From Trichoplax sp. H2 (Eukaryota; Placozoa; Uniplacotomia; Trichoplacea), in NCBI GenBank assembly GCA_003344405.1, contig NOWV01000026.1, positions 558,001 to 622,000 on the forward strand: a stretch of 64,000 nt of DNA. The letters are read 5' to 3'. The position numbers and the translations under genes were made by a program. Positions 53,283 to 64,000 of the stretch are shown in pieces. The notes below the pieces were generated by a model. That model did not search any database. It had not been told where the DNA came from and worked only from the letters and a program-made list of their open reading frames with translations. Position 1 is the first letter of the stretch. Each line of letters begins with the position of its first letter.

Positions 53283-55883
53283 TCTTAAGGTAGCATATTT
53301 AAGCGTATATGAGTATCTTATTTAAAGTCATAATGCATCACGTTATAACTAAATTATAAAATTTGAATGTAAAATCGTGATTAATAAGTTCTGATATTAA
53401 GACATGACTGTTGAAAATTCGCCTTAAATTGCTTTAATTTTGGCGCTAGAGCAGTATGTCAAAAATTTAGAGTACATGTATATGGTTTCTTGCCACTTCG
53501 AGTTACTATAATGCTAAGCCGTTTATTAATTTCTCAATTGCACGATATATAAAAGAGTAATTCAAACTATTGATGTAAAGCATGAGATTGATTTGTTCTC
53601 TAGCTATTTTTGTGATATTGACGAGGTTTCTATTTACATATTTAAAACATTATCTCTTTACATATTGGAGCACTGCCCAAATTAGCTTTAAGATTAAAAT
53701 TACTGTATTGTACGAAAATTGATCAATTGAACGTTTGATTGTAAGATTGTGTAAGTGTATATTACAGATAATTACAGTACGAATTGTAGTAATTCTATTG
53801 AGATGTTTATGTTAACGTTCTGAGACTCAGATAGATTGTGCTGAGTATGTTATCAATATGTCTTTTAGGATTAAGTAATAATATGGTTATCGGCAACCGC
53901 ATTACGAAGATTGATAAATAAAGAGAACATCTGAAAAATAGAATTTACTACATCGTAAAGTGAAAATTCATTTTTGTTCTTCAAACTAATTAAAGATCAT
54001 ATACCTGATGCAATTATTAGCAATGTGAGCTCTGTAAGGGTAATGATATGCTGCAATAACCTGAAGATTGAAAAATAAATTAACGCGGTGCATCTGTTAT
54101 CTAGACTCGAAATTAAGTATCTATCCATATACCTATAAAGTTGTAAAACACAAGTGATAGAAATAATTGCGTAAGGGTAATACTTTTGTACATAGAAGGG
54201 GCTGATTTAGCATATCTCAACGGTTGTTTTACCGTAATTAATATGCCTAATACATATACGAACATATCCTATTCGATTATGCATAGCCTCTTTAATTACA
54301 AAGTACATTCATTTTACAATCTTAATAAATTGACAAGCTTCAGGATGATTATTTATATCATCTACTGCGATTGTGAACTGCTTTCAAGTTTTGAAGAAGA
54401 CAAGAGTTAAATATCGTAAGCTATTAGTACTAGATAGATAGTGATATTTTGATTATAGTTATCTAATACCAATATATAGATATGTAAAAATTGCTTTGGG
54501 AATAGCAAAATTAATTTGTACCCGTACATTAGACTCAGTAAGTTGTATCCTATATCTACAAAAAGATTAGCGCTAGATGCAGATTATGTCCGACTTCTGA
54601 AGTAGATAAATTAATAGATTAAAGAAGTTTAACATCTAATATAGGATAAATTCAAATATTACGGCAGATTTTTCATAATCATCTTTAAGTACAGCTATTG
54701 AAGGTCATAATTTAGCAGCCTATGCAATAGAGATGATATTGTTCAAATAAATATAACGTTATCTACATGCAATATGTCGTGTTAGCTAATAGAAGGTCAT
54801 TACTTAATTATCTAGAAAACAATTCATCGCACTTTTTGCAGCGACAGTTTAGGTGCCGTATAATTTAATTTATCTAATTTTTTTCAATATATTCTAAATG
54901 CCAGATCGGTGATCTATGCCCTAACAAATTACTTACTATAAACAATTTTAGTTCGGATACTGTAATGCAGTTTAAAATACTCGTATAATATAAACTTTTA
55001 AAAAAGTCTTGATTCTAGCGGATGTATATATTATGGTGGCCTACATTGCCAGTCACATAGTACTAGTATTAATTGCAACTACTGTTATATTATCAAGTAA
55101 ATTGTTATGATTTTAGTCAAATGTTTATACAATACATTGACCTGTACTAAAGTATTCGCTTGACGAAAATAACCCTTCCGAGATCTGTTAGTAAATAATG
55201 CTAAAGTCCAAAATTTCACTTCTTGTATTCTAATCAACCCTAAATTTACCTATTAAATGACTATCTTACTGAAAACTTAGCATCTATCATCAAAAAACAA
55301 AAACCCAATTGCCGTATGTATACTAATGTAATTGTGTTTGATTTACAACAGTTCTTCATAAAAGTGCATTAAAAAGATAAAATGCCATTTGATCTATTAG
55401 AGGAGGTGTACTGATTATAATTATTGAACCTTTCAATCGCAGTGATGCAGCTAATCATAAAATGATCTTCATTACATCCGATAATATTTTAGGAATGTTA
55501 AATATCACCTATAGCATATTTATCTAAGCTAAAGATCATAGAATAAATAAAGATCTACATCTACAAGATTTTTTTAATTGTTTATTGGATTTACAGGAAA
55601 TTGCTGAGATAGCCATGCCGCTATTTTAGGATACAGAGGAGAAAGATGTAGCATTTAATTTATTAATTAGATAACAAAAACAACATCACTTTTCTATTTA
55701 CGTTATACATCTAATATAAGTAATCATATAATTTATAAACTTGGTAAACTAAAGTTGGTAAAATTCCCTGACATATTATTTTCTTATAAAGTAAAAAAAT
55801 TTTGACTGATGATAATTACTGACGCTAAGAAATCAGCTTGGAGTTTCAAGTATTAATTTTATTAAGCGGATGATAATGTTATC
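53283..55883. other. Intergenic region between the two carboxypeptidase genes
   Basis: About 2.6 kb of AT-rich DNA separates the two same-strand S10 genes. I see no third copy or broken carboxypeptidase in it, and no other supported gene. It should contain the 3' UTR of the first gene and the promoter of the second. Confidence 0.55.
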
Positions 55884-57374
55884 ATGGAGAAACCTGTAGC
55901 GAAACCTAAATCTAATTTAAGCTCCTATTACCCATCTAAAACAATTATAATAGCAATTGCTATAAGTATTATTATCATATTAGCCATAATTATCCCTATT
56001 GTTATCGTATTCGGAAAACCATATCAACTTCAGGGAACAAGTTCCGTAACTGATAGTTACAGCCCAAGCCAAACTACCTCTAACCCAACAACTGCAACAA
56101 CCACAGTACCTTCAAGTTCTTCTCAAACTTCATATAAACCAATTCTTAGTATACCTGATGAGTTATGGGGGTATTATGAAGTCCGTCCTGGTGCTCATAT
56201 GTTTTGGTGGTTTTATGGCTATCGTGGTAGTCAATTACGCTCCCAGATGCCACTAATATTGTGGATGAGTGGTGGACCAGGCTATTCATCTGTAGGTAAA
56301 GGAAATTTTGGTCAGGTAGGACCAATTCAGTTGGATCTAAAACCCCGAAACAAGACGTTGATTAAACGTGCTAACGTGCTATTTATTGATTATCCAGTTG
56401 GTACAGGATTCAGTTACGTCGATAAAATGTCTGCATATAGTCGTTCTGACAATGAGGTTGCCCAAGATTTATATCGTACATTTGCGCATGTTTTACATTT
56501 GCTGCCTTCTTTACAATTATTGCCATTTCATCTTGTTGCAGAATCATATGGTGGCAAGATAGGTTCAATGTTTGGTAATTTATTATTACAGGCTAAAAAA
56601 GAGGGTCGAATTCAATGCAACTTTATTAGTTGCATCCTAAGTAGTCCATTGCTTTCTACAGCCGATACCATCGAATTTGCAGGACCCTACCTAAATGCGT
56701 TCTCACTTATTGACGCTATGCAATCGCAACAACTACTGAATCAGGCGAACAGCATAAAACAATATCTTCAGCAGAAACGAGGCATTGATGCAACAGCGGT
56801 TTTAGAGCAATCATTAGAACGTATGGTTAACATTAGTAGCAAAGCTAATCTTCATAATGTAATTAACTACTTATCCGAGAATCCTTTTACTACCTTAGTA
56901 AAGCGTAATTACACCGACATACAAAGCTTACAAAATAATCCTACCATAGCTCCAACAGCCGCCTATGCAGTTATGAATAACCAAATCCGTCATAAGCTAG
57001 GCATTGTACCAAGGCATGTTAAATTCGCCTCCAGTAACATTTTAGTTTATGCTCTATTAAGAGAATCAATCTGTTATCCATCTATTGCTAATGCAGAAGC
57101 AATTCTAAATGCAAATGTCTCTGTTTTAATTATCAATGGTCAATTTGATGCTTTCGTTAACGGGATAAGTTTGCAAAAAACCATAAAAAAGATTAATTGG
57201 CCTTACATGAAATTATTTCAATCGAGCAAAAAGGCTGTGATGAAAGACGATGCTGGAAGAATAGTTGGTTTCATCAAGAAATATCGTAATCTTTCTTTTA
57301 TGACTATGATAGACAAAGGTCATTCACCAATTCTATCAGTTCCTGATTCGTATATCGGAAGCGTTCAGAATTAG
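55884..57374 (+). CDS. Serine carboxypeptidase family S10, predicted type II membrane protein, intronless
   Basis: Same enzyme family as the gene at 51894, with a different N-terminus. 496 residues in a single exon. Residues 1-18 are hydrophilic. Residues 20-43 form a strongly hydrophobic helix (TIIIAIAISIIIILAIIIPI) with a basic residue before it and no clear signal cleavage site, suggesting a type II anchor. A Ser/Thr/Pro linker (about 52-83) follows, then the catalytic domain from PDELWGYYEVRPGAHMFWW. The oxyanion loop is WMSGGPGYSSVGKGNF. The triad is intact: Ser221 in AESYGG, Asp422 in INGQFDAFVN and His480 in DKGHSP. The domain would then face the extracellular side or an organelle lumen. 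An uncleaved signal or a cleaved one are both possible; no experiment is implied here. AATAAA lies about 65 bases past the stop (57440-57445). Confidence 0.92.
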   Translation: MEKPVAKPKSNLSSYYPSKTIIIAIAISIIIILAIIIPIVIVFGKPYQLQGTSSVTDSYSPSQTTSNPTTATTTVPSSSSQTSYKPILSIPDELWGYYEVRPGAHMFWWFYGYRGSQLRSQMPLILWMSGGPGYSSVGKGNFGQVGPIQLDLKPRNKTLIKRANVLFIDYPVGTGFSYVDKMSAYSRSDNEVAQDLYRTFAHVLHLLPSLQLLPFHLVAESYGGKIGSMFGNLLLQAKKEGRIQCNFISCILSSPLLSTADTIEFAGPYLNAFSLIDAMQSQQLLNQANSIKQYLQQKRGIDATAVLEQSLERMVNISSKANLHNVINYLSENPFTTLVKRNYTDIQSLQNNPTIAPTAAYAVMNNQIRHKLGIVPRHVKFASSNILVYALLRESICYPSIANAEAILNANVSVLIINGQFDAFVNGISLQKTIKKINWPYMKLFQSSKKAVMKDDAGRIVGFIKKYRNLSFMTMIDKGHSPILSVPDSYIGSVQN

Positions 57375-58505
57375 AAATTAAGCATTAACATTAGTTATTT
57401 ATTTATATACTTGATATAAAGAATCACTTGTCGTTAACTAATAAAATATTTTCGGTAATGCTTTTATTTAATTTTATACATTTCAAATTTTAGGTAAATT
57501 TACACGCTACCATTACCTCAAATAAATCCGTTTCTGTATTTATAGATACCCAAATACATGCAAGCGTAGCTCGAATTATACTGTAGAGAGCCTTATAATT
57601 TTAATCGTGCTAACCTTTTTTCCTTATTGTATACGGCGTTAACTCTAAAATCTTCGAATTAGAATGAAACTAAAGTAACCAAAGTAATAATAAATTAATA
57701 ATTCTCAGCTTTTTAAAAATGTAGGTACTAAACCGTTTTGGTATACAAAACGGATAATTCATATCCCTAAATTTTAGCAAACCTTGGTATCATAAGAAAA
57801 TGTACCGTACGTATTATTACTGTGAAATCATTAAATCATTCATTGTAAATTGCCTCACTGTATAATTATCAAAGAGTCATACTTTCTCCAATAAATTCAC
57901 TGTTTCATAAAATTTATGAAGGAGAATAATGGTAAGAAAGCTTCTGTATGTGATCGAAAGCGATCACCGTAGTGTAGTTATTCAATGCAATATGTACTGT
58001 ACATTCGTATCTGTTTATTGGACTATATTCCGAAGCTCCTTTTTGCAATGTCGACTATCGAGTAAATATGAAGCATAGTACTATAAAAGTCAGCCAGTGC
58101 TGATACTTAAAGTGAACTATGGTTGAATAATGAGCATTCCTTTGTGCACACTTTAAATCTAGTTTAATTACTAAATTTAAGCAGAACTTGAAGAACTCTG
58201 TGAATCTGCAAAGCACTGCAGTGTGAACTGATGTACTGCACTGTAAACGATGTATTGCATGTACGATTGCATCTAGTATAATCAGCGTTGACGTAAATTT
58301 CAACCTTTCTTGGATGGCTTAATGCACAATGCAGATCAAGTCTGATCGAATTAGGATGAAATTTGCATTTTTATCCACATTGATTGACCCATTTAAAAAA
58401 AACAATATAATTTATTTACGTAATTCCCCTATTTTGAAAATAGGGTAAATTCTAGTCTACAGTAAATCGAGCATTCGACTATCCTCATCGAAAGCAGATA
58501 AATTT
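57375..58505. other. Intergenic region after the carboxypeptidase pair
   Basis: AT-rich, with no supported gene. A minus-strand open frame at 58055-58303 has no recognisable domain. Confidence 0.5.
57440..57445 (+). terminator. Poly(A) signal of carboxypeptidase 2
   Basis: AATAAA lies 66 bases downstream of the TAG stop of the membrane-anchored carboxypeptidase, a normal distance. Confidence 0.5.
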
Positions 58506-58672
58506 ACTGCATTAAACCAATTTTATGGTGTATAGGATTGAACGCTGTAAAATATTCAATCCACCCTCGTAAAATCAAAACAGATACTTTACTGCATTCG
58601 ATTAATTTTACAATATATAGGATTGAAGGCTGCAAAGTATTCCATTCATCCTCATAATATCCAATCTATATA
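58506..58672. repeat. Two diverged tandem copies of an ~85 bp unit
   Basis: The units start with ACTGCATT at about 58506 and 58591. Both then carry AATTTTA, TATAGGATTGAA, GCTG and a CATCCTC/CACCCTC block near the end. They are clearly related but diverged, and immediately precede the palindromic array. Confidence 0.6.
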
Positions 58673-58727
58673 TTGATATTGTTTCCATCCTATACAGTTA
58701 CTGCCTATACAGTAGACCCATCTTAAT

Positions 58728-59192
58728 CGATGACTACTGTACACAGTGTACTGTACTGTACTTAGTAGTTTATATGTAGTTTATCCAGGCACGGTACTGT
58801 ACTTATACTGTACAGTGTACAGTACCGTGCCTGGATAAGGCGTGTACTGTACACTGTGTTATCCTGTCACCACAGTACCGTACGTGTACAGTACATACAG
58901 TACAGTACAGTACAGTACACTCACAGTACAGTGTACAGTACTCAAAGTTTTACATACTGTACTGTACTGTACTGTATTGTCGCATACTGTACTGTACTGT
59001 ACAGTATCATCGTTTAATCGATGACTACTGTACTCAGTGTACTGTACAGTAGTTATCCTATCACCACAGTACTGTACAGTACAGTACTGTACAGTATTCA
59101 AAGTTTTTACATACTGTACTGTACAGTACTGTACTGTATTGTCACATATACTGTACATTATACGGTAGAATATTGTACAGTATCATCGTTGA
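58728..59192. repeat. Palindromic ACTGTAC satellite-like array 2, with tandem duplication and nested hairpin
   Basis: Dense TACTGTACAGTA-type sequence like the array at 50.2-50.5 kb. The larger block starting CGATGACTACTGTAC at about 58730 recurs at about 59016. Both copies contain TTATCC, TCACCACAGTAC, CAAAGTTT, a GTACTGTAC run and GTATTGTC. The first copy has an extra hairpin-forming insert at about 58765-58850. It ends about 100 bases before the UBXN6 start codon. Confidence 0.8.
58781..58838. repeat. Perfect 22-bp inverted repeat (hairpin) in array 2
   Basis: The arms at 58781-58802 (TTATCCAGGCACGG...) and 58817-58838 (...CCGTGCCTGGATAA) are perfectly complementary over 22 bases around a 14-base loop. 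Outer arms at 58741-58756 and 58844-58859 pair at 15 of 16 positions. It looks like a palindromic insertion within one copy of the duplicated block. Confidence 0.85.
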
Positions 59193-59299
59193 AGCTATTG
59201 ACGCTGAGTATCGGAGTAATCGGGGTTATAATGGCTGGGGCCTACTGTACGGTACCGTAAAATGTACTAGATTGATGACACAACTGGTCTAATTAAAAC

Positions 59300-62131
59300 A
59301 TGGATGCAGTCAAGAATTACTTTAAGAAAAAAAACTTAGACAGAAAATTTAAAAGGGCTGGTGATGGTCATGTATTAGCGGAAGAATCAGAGCCAAAGGT
59401 AAACGATCCTTTAAAAGTGGAAGGAAGCCCGTATTCAACCGACATCGGATGCTTCGCGTGCTGGCCAAGCAGCTATAGCCAGACTTGACAATCAATCAAA
59501 GAAGAGTCAAGTCAAATACAGGGAACCATATTCTGATGCCAACACATCCAATGTACTCACAACTACAAATGACAGGATAAGTCAAAAGGTAGATGCTGTT
59601 TCGTATAAAGATACAGAAAGAGGAGCAGCTGGTAAGCAGTGCATACCATTTATTTTACTTTAAAATAATCCTAACATTTCGTAGTGGATCTACAATTTAT
59701 CATGTTAATGAAGGCATCAAAGCATATCAGTAAAGACGAGTAAAACTAGTTTTTCATTACTACAGTAGTGACCGTTTGAACGAAAGTAAACATAACTACG
59801 ATACATAAACTGCTCATAGTATTACAGTTTACTATCATCAACTGCCTTTGATATATCGTACTGGATGTATTATTGTTCCCGCCAGTGAAAGAGCTATTTC
59901 TGTACAAACTTCCATTTTTGAATATTCATACAGTAAACTCCAGCAAATACACTACTGTACTATCATAAAGCAACTCATAGACTTGTAGAGATACATTATA
60001 ATCTTAAATGTTATTTACTAAATATATGATTTCATTCTATGATATATGAAAATGTAGCCTCCAATGCGCGTGCTGGCTCTGATCAAGCCCAGGTAAATGG
60101 CCATACGGAAATGCATGACAGAAAAATTTAGTTCTGTAAATATATTATCGAACTGGTGCTTAAAATCTTACATTCTATGCATGATTTCGTCTTAGACATT
60201 GAATGAGCCGGTTACCATTTAAGTATTGATAGTATAAATATTTTATCCTTAGGCTTTAATCGAGGTGCAAAGAGTGATTCTTGTCTGTCCATTTTGTAAA
60301 AGAAGCAAAACTAATAGTGAAATCCAAGATTGTATGAGATCGTGCTTGAATGAGGTATCAACATTTTAACTACACGCCAACTGAATAATTCATGGTTATT
60401 CAGAACACTTTCTTAAATTACTTATTGCCATAGATCCAACATATAGTAGTTATATATAATTTGTAAGACCACTTCTAGTATTGATTCCAATTTAAGCTTC
60501 TCTACAATATATACAGTAAAATCTTTCATATCCTATGTAGTGGCATAAAACGGATCCCATAGAAGCTGCTGCATCTCGCATTAAAACACTAAATCGTAAG
60601 GAAGCTGTTGATACTTCCGTAGCAACGTTAAGCAAGTAAGAATAAAACAAATACGTAATTTTGCGCATTTTTCAAATACCGCTCTGGTTTCTATAAATTT
60701 TACTTTGCGTTAGATGTGCGACCTTTTACATAGGTAACCTAACTCTTGCTCACTTAAATTCGATTAGGTACATAAATAACATTATAGCTGATCCTGATAC
60801 TGAAAAATACCGAAAAATCCGCTCTAGTAATAAAATCTTCCAGGTCAGTTATGCTTAATATCCGAATGGATCAATTCGGTCTTGCTACTAAATTTTATTG
60901 AGATACGAGTTACAACACTGTATTAGCCAGATGGCGGATATTATCAGCAATAGATACGTATCATTAACGATGCCATTACTGTTTATCACCTAACAGGAAA
61001 AAGTTGCTGACGTTGAAGGGAGTACTTCGTTTTTATTGTCATTAGGATTTACCTTGCAGCGCTTACCATTTCAAGGTTTATCACCTTTACTTGTGTAGGA
61101 ACTGTTTTGTGTTAAATATGTCGATAAATGTATTCATGTGCTTGTTATTCTGCTAATATAGATAGTGAAGAAGACTTTTATTATCTTGATCGTGAAAAAA
61201 TAGTCGACGTCGATGTGCTGAAAGCGGCATTACTAATTTTAACATCCGCTGAGGCTAAAAAGCCTACATTAGACAAAGATATGCGCGTTTATCGAGCAGC
61301 GAGTGCTGCACCCAAAGTCGAGTTGCCGTCTGAATTTTATACAATATTGGCCTCAGAGTTAAAGCAAGAACAAACCCAAAAGTAAACATTGCAAAGACAT
61401 AGTACAAGCTAGTTGCTGATATACGCACTTTAGTCTTTATGATTAGCAATCAAGATCCATTGCTATATTCAAAATACTTATAATCTCTTCTACAGATCGA
61501 AAGCTGCAGCTCTAGAATCTGAGCTGAGAACTAAAGCCATGCGAAAAAGAGATGAAGGAAGAATTTCTCGCCATTATTTATATACTATTATTCGCGTAAA
61601 ATTTCCAGATGATGTTTTAATACAAGGTATGACCCCTGATTATTAGCTCGAATGTTACGCTACCCTAATTACAGATGGTACCGTCTTCCTTTGTAATTTT
61701 AAGTGCGATAGCAGCTTATATTTTTCACTACTTGTTTTTAGGTACTTTTCATAGCAACGATGCGCTAGCAATGGTATTCGAATTTATCAATTCTTGTTTA
61801 TGCAACGATGCCATCGTTTATACACTTTCGACCTCAATAGGAAAGAAGCTCGATAATGACAAAGCAACCTTGTCCAAATTAGATTTAGTAAGTAGCGCAG
61901 TGATACATTTATATACTTTCTCTTTCTTGCTATTAGGATATTCATAGTCACATTTCAATGTTTTATCACTGATGCGCTCTCAACTTTCATTAGGTACCTT
62001 CATGTGTCTTACATGTATCATGGGATGTATCAATTATGGCTGAGTTACAAGCAGTTGGCCTTCTAGAACCAAGCCAAAAATTTTACTATCTTAAAAATAG
62101 TGTTAAATTTCTGATTCAGGAGCTCCATTAA
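59300..62131 (+). CDS. UBXN6: UBX domain protein 6 (UBXN6/UBXD1), p97/VCP cofactor
   Basis: Cytosolic adaptor of the p97/VCP AAA ATPase that works with other cofactors in endolysosomal sorting and clearance. Exons: 59300-59371, 59424-59631, 60058-60092, 60253-60354, 60541-60635, 60768-60843, 60997-61075, 61162-61381, 61496-61626, 61742-61887, 61994-62131. This gives 433 residues (human 441). The N-terminus has KFKRAGDG (human IKFKSAGPG), the p97-binding VIM region. AGQAAIARL follows. The PUB domain has EKYRKIRSSNKIFQ and EGSTSFLLSLGF. A linker includes EDFYYLDRE. The UBX domain starts HYLYTIIRVKFPDDVLIQGTF and ends in VPSCVLHVSWDV. Exon 1 and exon 2 are in different frames. The best fit is a 52-base intron at 59372-59423, the least certain junction; the alternative is a frameshift. 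The last exon is short and was found by similarity to the human tail VPSALLTFSWD. Confidence 0.9.
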
Positions 62132-63187
62132 TGCTTCAATGCCTTTATGGAATACGTATTTAAATCGCTATATCAAAATAAGTGCTAATTCGAATATTAT
62201 ATACTTTAAACATATTTGAATAGTATATTAATCTCATTTATATTCTTGCATTCAGAATATTTGATAATATTCTATAAGGACATACTTTGGTACCACATAC
62301 TTTAACAAAACGCGTGCAAACTTTTTATTCTTTCGAATCTTCTCGTTAAGGCTATTTCATATACTTGTAAAATATATTATGATAATTCTATTTGTATGAT
62401 ATACTTATCTAAGATGATTTATAGAAAAGTAGGAAAGTGATATCAATACTTAATAATTATTATCATCAAAGTAATAAAAAAAGGCGATACCTCAATGGTA
62501 TTATTTAATTGCAAACAACAAAATAACAACTCATATAAGTTACCCATAGTGTAGTATATAATAATTACTATTATATACATTGACACGATACGCGATGTCA
62601 TCTGTACAAGTGAAACTGATTAACATAACTGACGCACGCTACGAAAGTAAAGATCATGTTACTCCTGCTAATAGTATTGCGCAAAAATGTAGATAAAAAT
62701 TGCGCCAAAAACACAAGTGAACGACTTTTAAACTCTAACAGTGCTTTTAGATAAACTATGCATGAATTTTCATTAGTGATTACGATTACTAAAAAGTATT
62801 ACCGTAACAATTTAAAAGCTAGTCAGAATACTCTAACAAATACTTAATATTACTACATAGCGTTTACTTTTAAGATTCACCAAGCAAACGAATTGATTGA
62901 TTCATATGATTCTACCATAGTTAGAAATAGTAGAATTACTTCGTTTGTTAGGGTATAGAAGAACGCAACATGCAACTAAAGTCGTTTCTTTCTGATCTGT
63001 AATATTGTGAGCGTTCAGATATGGAGTGCATCTGTCTAAATAAGGTGATCACTATTGTTACTTTAATTAGATCTGTTCGACCGGAAAGAACGGCATGATA
63101 AAGAATAGAACTAATGACCAAGCGATATTCCAACTCTCGTAGATTCCAACAATATGAGATTTCTAATAGCTAAGCAATCTATGAGCG
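62132..63187. other. Intergenic region between convergent UBXN6 and RGS genes
   Basis: AT-rich 3' flanks of two genes facing each other. Open frames are short and without recognisable domains. No supported gene. Confidence 0.55.
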
Positions 63188-64000
63188 TTATGCTAGAAGA
63201 CTACGATATTTAGATGATTTTATGAATCTAGGATAAGAGTCAGTAGCCATTAATTCTTTGATGCATTTTTGACCTTGATCGAAAATGTTATTATCAATTG
63301 ATTCCATTCTTTTCCTGATATGACTTCTTGTTTTCGAATCTAAATTAATCTGTATTGTATAGAGTAACGATTATTTTGATTGCCTTAATGTTATTTTTAA
63401 AGTAACCCTAAAAATTTACTAATTTTAAAGATAGGGTAACATTTAAATATGAGTTGTCTAATGAATAATAACTTATATCTGTATGTTAATATATAATAGG
63501 TATATCCAAAATAACATGACAGCTATAAGAGATAAGTTACTATATTACATTCAAAATTCCTTTGTTTAATTTAGGATTAGCCAAATTTAAAAAATCATTA
63601 AAAACAAGGCAATTATTGGACAATAATAATTAATGTAATGTAATACTGAATATGCTAGAGAAAGAATCAAACAGTTCTTGTCCAAAAAATATTTTGTCAT
63701 TTTACAGAAGTAATATAATGACAGCCTAAATTTGGTTGATAAGAAACATAATGATTGTCTGCAAATGCAACATCACACCTAAACTACAGTATCACTTACT
63801 TCAGTTTTAGCTTTGCGCGAGACGTAAGTATCATAAATCCATTTGGCTCGGCTTTCGATTTCACCCTTATTATCTATTTTCCTAAATTCTTCACATGCCA
63901 ACCAAAATTTTATATTCTCATCACTAAATTCTGATTTTAAAAAGCGAGCGAAAGCTTCTATGCCATCTAAAATTCAAGTAGAGGTAAAGCAATCAATATC
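63188..64000 (-). CDS. RGS-domain protein, C-terminal exons only (continues beyond window)
   Basis: RGS domains accelerate GTP hydrolysis by G-alpha subunits and so shorten G-protein signals. Two minus-strand exons are visible: 63800-63966 and 63188-63349, joined in phase 0 with consensus GT-AG sites. Bases 63967-64000 are intron. The first exon reads GIEAFARFLKSEFSDENIKF, then WLACEEFRKID and AKWIYDTYV. The second reads INLDSKTRSHIRKRM, FDQGQKCIKELM and DSYPRFIKSSKYRSLLA, then stops. Together they cover nearly all of an RGS box after its first helix: the SDENIKFWLACE and DSYPRFIKS motifs are diagnostic. The protein ends right after the domain, as in small R4-type RGS proteins, but the subfamily cannot be fixed without the N-terminal part. 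Neither exon is long enough to stand out as an open frame. Confidence 0.9.

Noticed and set aside
58055-58303. An 82-codon minus-strand frame starting with a hydrophobic stretch
   Set aside because: No clear signal cleavage site, domain or poly(A) context. A length of this order is expected by chance in this much sequence.
59300-59488. UBXN6 as a pseudogene because of the frame break
   Set aside because: All later exons are intact with matching phases, and the last exon keeps the conserved ending, so a short intron or sequence error is more likely.

Overview
The window looks like nuclear DNA of an early-branching animal. It is AT-rich, has dense small GT-AG introns (many of about 60-100 bases) and AATAAA poly(A) signals, and its genes are animal-type: Crumbs, RABGAP1, AIMP1, UBXN6, GPCPD1 and an RGS protein. 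A placozoan such as Trichoplax or Hoilungia is my best guess, an inference from gene content and compactness rather than a direct match. All exon models were built by hand from splice sites and reading phase. Where boundaries are listed, the phases join correctly.

Layout, left to right. 1-3042 (+): 3' part of a GPCPD1-like glycerophosphodiesterase. 5498-8575 (-): complete AIMP1/p43 in nine exons. 8648-9632: three copies of a repeat of about 330 bp. 11715-17357 (+): complete RABGAP1-type Rab GAP in about 26 exons. 18041-20625 (-): a secreted multi-EGF protein in six exons. 20626-26444: 5.8 kb with no gene I can support. 26445-37282 (+) and 39299-46181 (-): two Crumbs homologues facing each other tail to tail, each with EGF and laminin-G repeats, one membrane segment and a short cytoplasmic tail ending in DRLI or ERLI. 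51894-53282 (+) and 55884-57374 (+): two intronless SCPEP1-like serine carboxypeptidases, one with a signal peptide and one with an N-terminal membrane anchor. Arrays of palindromic ACTGTAC-type sequence lie on both sides of this pair (about 50.2-50.5 kb and 58.7-59.2 kb). 59300-62131 (+): UBXN6/UBXD1. 63188-64000 (-): the last two exons of an RGS-domain protein that continues beyond the window.

The genes do not form one pathway. The clearest local theme is extracellular EGF/LamG proteins between 18 and 46 kb. The two Crumbs proteins would act at the apical plasma membrane, using the C-terminal PDZ-binding motif and a juxtamembrane FERM-binding segment. The housekeeping genes cover choline and phospholipid turnover (GPCPD1), the tRNA synthetase scaffold (AIMP1), Rab inactivation (RABGAP1), p97/VCP cofactor function (UBXN6) and G-protein signalling (RGS).

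The observations most worth follow-up are the convergent Crumbs pair with unequal tails, a furin-like site inside a laminin-G domain of one of them, the intronless carboxypeptidase pair (one predicted to be membrane-anchored) bracketed by similar palindromic arrays, and several short exons that simple ORF reading misses.
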